DNA of 10,231 bases. Source: Bacteroidales bacterium UBA2295 (GTDB taxonomy: Bacteria > Bacteroidota > Bacteroidia > Bacteroidales > Tenuifilaceae). The translations under genes were made by a program, and so were the position numbers. Positions 5,174 through 10,231 of this stretch are shown here, piece after piece. Where the stretch lies: assembly GCA_002345825.1 (NCBI GenBank), contig DDWD01000087.1, forward strand, positions 1 to 10,231, written 5' to 3'. Within the stretch, counting starts at the first letter, position 1, and every line of letters starts with the position of its first letter. A model generated the notes under the pieces. It saw only the letters and a program-made list of their open reading frames with translations. It was not told where the DNA came from and did no database searches.

Positions 5174-7450
5174 ATGAACACAAACACATTTATAACTCGA
5201 TACTGGCGGTGGCTAATTGTTGTGCCAATAATTGTGACGCTGCTAATGGTTTTGCCGCTTACCAAAGCACGTATTAACCCCGATTTAATGGCTTACCTGC
5301 CCGATGATATTGAGGCTAAGCTGAACAACGATAAGCTGGAGCAGATTTTTGGTAAGTACGACCCCATTCTACTAGTTTTTGAATCGGACGATGTGCTCTC
5401 GACCCAAACATTGGAGCGCGTTGAGGCAATTAATAGTGAGCTTAAATATTCAGAGCTGGTTGATGATGTGCTATCGCTATTTGAAACCAAGTACATTAGG
5501 GGCGAGGATGGCGCTATGATGGTTGACCCTGCAGTGCGCTATTTGCCTCAAAACGATGAGGAACGTGAGCAGCTTAGGCAGGAGTTAAAGGAGAATCCGT
5601 TGGCATACAAGCTTATGGTTTCCGACGATTTTAGGTACACTTCAATCATTCTAAATGCCAACGAGGGTGTAACCGACGACCAAATTTTTGAGTTTATCGA
5701 TGCTACTCTAGCTGAAAATACTGGCGATGAGCCAATTTATATAAATGGGTTACCATTTTTAAGGTACGAGATTCAGCGTAAGGCTATCCGCGATTTGGCA
5801 ATACTTATGCCCTTGGGACTAATAATTATGCTCATATTTCTATACCTCTCGTTTAAAGAGCGGAGGGGCGTACTGCTGCCCTTTGCAGTGGTGGTTATGT
5901 CCATTGCTTTGGCCATGGGGCTTATGCCCATTCTGGGATACGATTTAAGCATAATTGCAGTAATAGTCCCTATCATGATGATTGCCATTGCCAATAACTA
6001 TGGTGTGCATCTAATTGCTCGATATCAGGAGCTTAATGCAAGCAATCCTAGCTGGAGCATGGCACAAATTGTTAACGAGTCGGTTACTCAGCTGGCGAAA
6101 CCCATTGTGCTTACCGCTCTAACCACCATAATTGGTATTATGGGGCTGGTTGCTCACGTTATGCTGCCCGCCAAGCAAATGGGTATTGTGAGTTCAATAG
6201 CCATTGGTTTTGCTTTGGCGCTGAGCCTGTTTTTTATTCCGGCAGTAATGCTTCGCATGCCCAAGGGTAAACCCAAAGCATTTAAAACCAAGGGTAAAAC
6301 CTCGTTTGTTAGCCATTTTCTAACGTGGGCGGGCAAAGTATCAACCCAATCGCCCTTAAGGGTAGTATTTGTGTTTGTTAGTTTTATGATAATTGCAGGC
6401 ATTGGTATTAGTAGGTTGCAGGTAAGCATCAATTTTGAGAAGATGCTACCAAGCGACCACTCGCTGCGCATATCAACCGATATTGCTAACAAGGAGTTTG
6501 GTGGTACCAAAAATATCAACATACTTTTTGAGGGCGATATTATGGAGCCTGAGGTGATGCAAACCATGGATAGGTTTGAAACCGAGCTGGAGCTAGACCC
6601 CAGCGTGGGGAGCGCCACATCATTAGCTTCGGTTATTCGTATTATTAGTCGCTCGCTCAACGAGCCCGATAGCGAGTTTTACGATAAAATACCCGATAGC
6701 CGTCAGGCTATTGCGCAGTACATCGAGTTTTACAGCATGAGCGGCGACCCCGAGGATTTTGAAAAGCTGGTTGATTTCGATTATACCAAAGCTGTTATGA
6801 GTATTCAGTTTGTTGCCAACAACATGAAGGAGCTGAATAGGGTAGAGGCAAAAATTCGCGATTTGGTAAGTCAATCGCCTTACGCAACAATTGTTGCAGG
6901 GCAATGCCTAATTGAGAAACAAATGGGCAATTCCATTGTCCGTGGGCAGGTTTACTCGCTTATATTCGCACTCCTGGCCATTGCCATTCTTATGTGGATA
7001 ATTTTCCGTGCCTTCTCGGCAGGACTTATGGGCAGCATCCCGCTGCTGCTCACCTTGGTTTGTAACTTTGGATTAATGGGCTGGTTTGGGCTACATCTCG
7101 ATATTGGCAACTCGCTAATCTCGTCCATCGCCATTGGTATTGGGGTCGATTATACCATCCATCTATTCTGGCGCCTAAAGTACGAGCTGGGTTTGGGGCG
7201 CGATTACAAAGTGGCCATTCTTAATACGCTCACAACCACTGGACGAGGAATTGCCATCAACGCATTCTCTGTAATCATAGGTTTTGCCGTGCTTTTCTTT
7301 TCGGGAATTGTGCTGCTTAAAACCTTTGGGTTCCTTATTATCTTCTCGCTGCTGCTATGCTTGCTGTGTGCCCTTATTTTGGTGCCATCGGTAGCGTTGC
7401 TAACTCGCCCAAAATTTTTAGATAAAAATGGTGCAAGCCCCAAATTGTAA
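5174..7450 (+). CDS. MMPL-family RND transporter
   Basis: This is an inner-membrane RND-superfamily exporter of the MMPL type, expected to use the proton gradient to extract or move hydrophobic molecules. ATG 5174 gives 758 aa; upstream in-frame codons are repeat DNA. The protein is two similar halves. Each half has one N-terminal membrane helix (13-30; 396-413), a periplasmic domain (about 31-205; 414-592) and a block of five helices (about 206-360; 593-745). In the second half SIAIGIGVDYTIH (651-663) holds the expected Asp659-Tyr660 relay pair. At the equivalent place in the first half the sequence is IAIANNYGVH (270-279), with Asn275 where Asp is usual. The LolA-like gene follows after 63 bp. 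Hopanoid transporter HpnN and MmpL3 are distant relatives by family; no substrate can be read from this sequence. Confidence 0.9.
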   Translation: MNTNTFITRYWRWLIVVPIIVTLLMVLPLTKARINPDLMAYLPDDIEAKLNNDKLEQIFGKYDPILLVFESDDVLSTQTLERVEAINSELKYSELVDDVLSLFETKYIRGEDGAMMVDPAVRYLPQNDEEREQLRQELKENPLAYKLMVSDDFRYTSIILNANEGVTDDQIFEFIDATLAENTGDEPIYINGLPFLRYEIQRKAIRDLAILMPLGLIIMLIFLYLSFKERRGVLLPFAVVVMSIALAMGLMPILGYDLSIIAVIVPIMMIAIANNYGVHLIARYQELNASNPSWSMAQIVNESVTQLAKPIVLTALTTIIGIMGLVAHVMLPAKQMGIVSSIAIGFALALSLFFIPAVMLRMPKGKPKAFKTKGKTSFVSHFLTWAGKVSTQSPLRVVFVFVSFMIIAGIGISRLQVSINFEKMLPSDHSLRISTDIANKEFGGTKNINILFEGDIMEPEVMQTMDRFETELELDPSVGSATSLASVIRIISRSLNEPDSEFYDKIPDSRQAIAQYIEFYSMSGDPEDFEKLVDFDYTKAVMSIQFVANNMKELNRVEAKIRDLVSQSPYATIVAGQCLIEKQMGNSIVRGQVYSLIFALLAIAILMWIIFRAFSAGLMGSIPLLLTLVCNFGLMGWFGLHLDIGNSLISSIAIGIGVDYTIHLFWRLKYELGLGRDYKVAILNTLTTTGRGIAINAFSVIIGFAVLFFSGIVLLKTFGFLIIFSLLLCLLCALILVPSVALLTRPKFLDKNGASPKL

Positions 7451-7513
7451 GGTATTTATGTTGATATTATTTTAACTAGATAAGATTATACTAAACTAAA
7501 AAATCAGAATAAA

Positions 7514-8284
7514 ATGAGAACAATTCTTTTAACCACGCTGGCTGTTTCGTTACTATCGTTGCAAACCTATGCACAGGATGCGCGCGAAATATCAATAAAA
7601 TCGTCCGATGCCATTGAATTTTCATCAATGGAAATGGCCACAACGCTCTACATTCATGATCACAGAGGAAACACGCGCGAGCGTCAGGTGGCAGTTGCCA
7701 CAGGCACTTTTGGTGGGGTAACCAAAACGCTCATGCGGTTTATTGCACCAGCCGATGTTCAGGGCACATCAATTCTGATATACGATTACGAGGAGAAGGG
7801 CGACGATATGTGGGTTTACCTACCCTCGCTGCGCAGAACTCGCCGTATTGTTAGCACCGAGCGGGGCAAGAGCTTCATGGGGTCTGAGTTTTCCAATGCC
7901 GATATGAGCCGCCCAAATATCGACGATTTTGATTACAAGCTACTGGGAGAGGAAACCTTTAACGGCAAAGATTGCTGGAAAATTGAGGCCACTGCCAAGA
8001 ACCGCGATGTGGAGTCGGAGTATGGGTTTCGCAAGCGCATTTCTTATATCGATAAGAGCACCTATCTGGTGCAGCAAAGCGAGCTGCTCGACCGTTTCGA
8101 TAAGCCCTACAAGGTGCAAACTTTAGGCGATTACCGCAAGCAGCCCAATGGCAAGTACTTCTCGTTTGCTATGGAGATGAAGAATGTGCAGAACAAGCGC
8201 CGTTCCGAGATGAAGGTAACCAAGTTCCAACTTGGCTCAAACCTAAACGAGGCCAGCTTCGCTGTGGCTAGCTTGGAGAAGTAG
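7514..8284 (+). CDS. LolA-like outer membrane lipoprotein-sorting family protein
   Basis: This is a predicted periplasmic carrier of 256 aa with the LolA-like fold. A signal peptide (1-20) ends in TYA before QD, a good signal peptidase I site. The mature part shows the family's usual run: RFIAPADVQGTSILIYDY (75-92), then MWVYLPSLRRTRRI (99-112) and FMGSEFSNADM (121-131). It is encoded 63 bp after the RND gene, and this family is often found beside MMPL transporters. The name comes from similarity to LolA; it need not handle lipoproteins, and here it more likely receives or hands over the transporter's lipid-like cargo. No separate promoter is evident in the 63-bp gap, so it is probably co-transcribed with the transporter. 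Confidence 0.88.
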   Translation: MRTILLTTLAVSLLSLQTYAQDAREISIKSSDAIEFSSMEMATTLYIHDHRGNTRERQVAVATGTFGGVTKTLMRFIAPADVQGTSILIYDYEEKGDDMWVYLPSLRRTRRIVSTERGKSFMGSEFSNADMSRPNIDDFDYKLLGEETFNGKDCWKIEATAKNRDVESEYGFRKRISYIDKSTYLVQQSELLDRFDKPYKVQTLGDYRKQPNGKYFSFAMEMKNVQNKRRSEMKVTKFQLGSNLNEASFAVASLEK

Positions 8285-8289
8285 TGTTG

Positions 8290-8567
8290 AGTGCCTAAAG
8301 TACCTAGAGTTCATAAAGTGTCTTAAGTTGTAAGCTAAACGCTGTCAGGTCATCCAATCACTCAATCACTCAATCACTCAATCACTCAATCACCCCAGAC
8401 TCTAAACTATAACCTCAATTGACGCTGCTATTTTACCTACCCTTGGTAGGAACCTTCGAACCCTGTCGGCTGACAGGCAGGGATGGCAGGTCAATCAATC
8501 AACCAATCAATCAACCCAAACTTTATGAACCTGTCTGACGATAGGCAGGCTTTAAACTTTAGGCACT
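8290..8567. repeat. Intergenic composite repeat region C, bounded by inverted ends
   Basis: This 278-bp stretch begins with AGTGCCTAAAG (8290-8300) and ends with its exact complement CTTTAGGCACT (8557-8567). A second pair lies inside: GTTCATAAAGT (8309-8319) and its complement (8520-8530). Between them are ACGCTGTCAGGTC (about 8339-8350), a CAATCACT array, CTCTAAAC, a stem CCTACC-CTT-GGTAGG (8436-8450), a degenerate copy of the conserved hairpin (about 8449-8477), CAATCAACC repeats (8491-8517), and CCTGTCT/AGGCAGG (8530-8549). I see no open frame of note. The layout is like a small non-autonomous element, although no flanking target duplication was identified. Confidence 0.7.
8355..8392. repeat. 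CAATCACT 8-bp tandem array
   Basis: There are four perfect CAATCACT units followed by a partial CAATCA. It is the most regular tandem array in the window, and its perfection suggests recent expansion. Confidence 0.93.
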
Positions 8568-8579
8568 ATTTAACTCTCG

Positions 8580-8608
8580 TTTGAATTTCTAATCTTTTTT
8601 TACCTTTG
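8580..8608 (+). promoter_or_regulatory. Bacteroidota-type promoter for fabG
   Basis: TTTG (8580-8583), a 17-nt spacer and TACCTTTG (8601-8608) match both promoter elements. Transcription should start near 8614-8616, giving a leader of about 20 nt before the ATG at 8636. The promoter lies just outside the right inverted end of region C. Confidence 0.75.
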
Positions 8609-8635
8609 TAGCCGAAATCAACTTAACAATATATT

Positions 8636-9382
8636 ATGAAACTACTCGAAGGAAAAACAGGTTTAGTTACTGGCGGAGCGCGCGGTATTGGTCGTGCTAT
8701 AGCCATTGCATTTGCCCAGCATGGTGCCAACGTGGCATTTTCCGATATGAATGCCGATGAGAATTTCCAAAATCTTGAGAAGGAGCTTAACGCTATGGGC
8801 GTAAAGGCTAAGGGTTACGTTTCCGATGCTAGCAACTTTGAGGCATCGCAGGCCATGGTTGATGAGATTGTGAAAGATTTTGGCCGTATTGATATTCTGG
8901 TGAACAACGCTGGTATTACCCGCGATACGCTGCTAATGCGAATGACCGAGGAGCAGTGGGATTTGGTAATAAACGTAAACCTAAAATCGGTTTTCAACCT
9001 AACCAAGGCAACACAAAAATATATGCTTAAGCAGAAGTCGGGCTCAATTATCAACATGAGTTCCGTGGTGGGTGTGTCGGGCAATGCTGGTCAAGCAAAC
9101 TACTCAGCCTCAAAGGCTGGTATTATCGGTTTCACCAAGTCGGTGGCTCGCGAATTGGGTTCTCGCAACATACGTTGCAACGCCATTGCCCCTGGCTTTA
9201 TCATTACCGAAATGACTCATAAACTACCCGAGGAGGTTCGCAACGAGTGGGTTGATAAGATACCTCTTAAGCGTGGGGGTACCCCCGAGGATGTTGCCGA
9301 TGTGTGCGTTTACCTTGGCTCAGAAATGTCGAGCTATATCAGCGGACAGGTTATCAGCGTTTGCGGTGCAATGAATACCTAA
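8636..9382 (+). CDS. fabG: 3-oxoacyl-[acyl-carrier-protein] reductase (FabG-type SDR)
   Basis: It probably reduces 3-oxoacyl-ACP to 3-hydroxyacyl-ACP with NADPH in the fatty acid elongation cycle, in the cytoplasm. The 248-aa length is normal for FabG. It shows the classical short-chain dehydrogenase signs: TGGARGIG cofactor loop (12-19), NNAG (90-93), Asn115, Ser143, and the Tyr156-x-x-x-Lys160 pair in YSASK. AIAPGFIITEMT (near 188-199) is also typical. Near the C-terminus ISGQVISVCGAM replaces the common TGQ-x-x-x-VDGG form. It has its own promoter and is followed by a terminator, so it appears to be a single-gene unit with no required link to the transport cluster. SDR enzymes are numerous, so another 3-oxoacyl or related reductase role is possible. 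Confidence 0.88.
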   Translation: MKLLEGKTGLVTGGARGIGRAIAIAFAQHGANVAFSDMNADENFQNLEKELNAMGVKAKGYVSDASNFEASQAMVDEIVKDFGRIDILVNNAGITRDTLLMRMTEEQWDLVINVNLKSVFNLTKATQKYMLKQKSGSIINMSSVVGVSGNAGQANYSASKAGIIGFTKSVARELGSRNIRCNAIAPGFIITEMTHKLPEEVRNEWVDKIPLKRGGTPEDVADVCVYLGSEMSSYISGQVISVCGAMNT

Positions 9383-9404
9383 AATTTACTGCTATATCAC
9401 TATG

Positions 9405-9437
9405 AAACCCGTCTTTTTTAAGTAAAGACGGGTTTTT
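9405..9437 (+). terminator. Intrinsic terminator after fabG
   Basis: AAACCCGTCTTT (9405-9416) pairs perfectly over 12 bp with AAAGACGGGTTT (9424-9435) around a 7-nt loop, and the right arm runs into a T tract (9433-9437). It starts 22 bp after the fabG stop. Confidence 0.92.
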
Positions 9438-9562
9438 GGTTCTTTGTTGTAGTTTTGTGTAAAGTGTTGCAATAACCGTATATGCTAATTAGATAGTTGC
9501 TATAGATAGAAATTTATATGTTGAATACAGTACGATAATTTGTTTAAACACCAAAAGAGATT

Positions 9563-10231
9563 ATGAAAACAACTTATTTAAAATCACTCGTTTTTACACT
9601 CAGTATAGTAAATTGCATATCATGTAGTTATGATAGAGAATCGAATATTTCCAAAAGAACTCTCGAAAGTGAAGTAACATGTAGTTATTCCGTTGGTAAT
9701 GATTCAATCATTGAGAAAGAAGAACCAGAAAATAATTCATCAAATCAAAACAGATTATACTCTAATATCGAGAATGTGTTGAATTATGATTCAATTGGCA
9801 GCTTATCAAGTAACATCATTAATGATGGGTATTTTATTCAGGTTAAGAATAATGTTTACTATTCATCACCCAATGGAATTATAATACTTAATGAAAATGA
9901 AAAAGGGGGTATACTAACAAAAGGCACCGGGCCATATTTGAATTCATTAGGGGAGTGGTTGATATTTGGATTTGAAACACTTCAAAAAATTAATATTGAT
10001 GGAGCAGGCTATCAGGTGCTTGATAGCACTAGAGTAAGATATATTCATACATATGGCGATTGGATATTTTATATTGATGATTATAGTTTACATATTAAGA
10101 GAGTAAGAATAAATGGAACTGAAGGCGCTAGTATTGTCAATAACGTTGCGAGATTATTCACCATTAATAACAACTATTTATTTTTCAACTTATTCTATTC
10201 AAATGGAATATTTAGGGTAAATCATGATGGG
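9563..10231 (+). CDS. Putative lipoprotein with beta-propeller-like (DUF5050-like) repeats, 3' cut by window end
   Basis: The ATG at 9563 opens a frame of 223 codons that is still open at the window end. The N-terminus has a short hydrophobic stretch (about 8-19) and ends in NCISCSYDRES; Cys21 is a likely lipidation site, although the lipobox is poor (Cys18 sits at -3). A polar linker rich in Asn, Ser and Glu follows (about 25-68). From about residue 85 there are repeated units with aromatic pairs, such as NNVYYSSPNG, KINIDGAGYQVL and GDWIFYIDDYSLHIKRVRINGT, which resemble the blades of the DUF5050/LRP1-like propeller family. Function unknown; surface exposure is plausible. The gene is much more AT-rich than fabG, which suggests a different origin. 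A possible -7 element TAGTTTTG (9450-9457) lies far upstream without a clear partner. Confidence 0.7.
   Translation, partial: MKTTYLKSLVFTLSIVNCISCSYDRESNISKRTLESEVTCSYSVGNDSIIEKEEPENNSSNQNRLYSNIENVLNYDSIGSLSSNIINDGYFIQVKNNVYYSSPNGIIILNENEKGGILTKGTGPYLNSLGEWLIFGFETLQKINIDGAGYQVLDSTRVRYIHTYGDWIFYIDDYSLHIKRVRINGTEGASIVNNVARLFTINNNYLFFNLFYSNGIFRVNHDG

Noticed and set aside
8419..8480. tRNA-like T-arm (CCTTCGAACCCTGTCGG)
   Set aside because: No acceptor, D or anticodon arms can be folded around it; it aligns better as a degenerate copy of the CTTCG-AC-CTGTC hairpin.

Overview
The window looks like chromosomal DNA from the phylum Bacteroidota, probably near Bacteroidales/Marinilabiliales. The evidence is three upstream sites that fit the Bacteroidota promoter form TTTG-N17/18-TAnnTTTG, an absence of clear Shine-Dalgarno sequences, a membrane-anchored AraC-type regulator typical of the phylum, and short word repeats in the intergenic regions. 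All seven recognisable genes lie on the + strand. No tRNA, rRNA, CRISPR array or transposase gene was seen.

Layout. (1) 1-1969 is a probable type II restriction-modification module. It holds a 25-bp perfect inverted repeat at the window edge, a small PD-(D/E)xK-like nuclease that may be 5' partial, and a cytosine-C5 DNA methyltransferase. The methyltransferase carries an N-terminal excisionase/MerR-like DNA-binding domain, has its own promoter inside the end of the nuclease gene, and has a dyad over that promoter that could be its operator. (2) 1985-3055 is a membrane-anchored AraC-type regulator directly behind the methyltransferase. (3) 3488-8284 is an envelope transport cluster: an outer-membrane beta-barrel protein, an MMPL/RND inner-membrane transporter of 758 aa, and a periplasmic LolA-like protein of the 'outer membrane lipoprotein-sorting' family. 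Together they could move a lipid-like or hydrophobic cargo between the two membranes; the cargo is unknown. (4) 8636-9382 is a FabG-type 3-oxoacyl-ACP reductase with its own promoter and a strong intrinsic terminator. (5) 9563 to the window end is an AT-rich, 5'-complete, 3'-cut gene for a probable lipoprotein with beta-propeller-like repeats.

The least ordinary part is the DNA between genes. Three intergenic stretches (3056-3487, 4832-5173, 8285-8635) are built from the same vocabulary: TTTAAAG/CTCTAAA heptamers, AGTTCATAAAGT words in inverted orientation, a hairpin ending in CACGCTGTCAG, and CAATCAAC/CAATCACT satellites. Two copies of the hairpin differ by base changes that keep pairing. 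The third stretch is bounded by perfect 11-bp inverted ends, as a small non-autonomous mobile element would be. This composite repeat family is the best candidate here for something poorly described.
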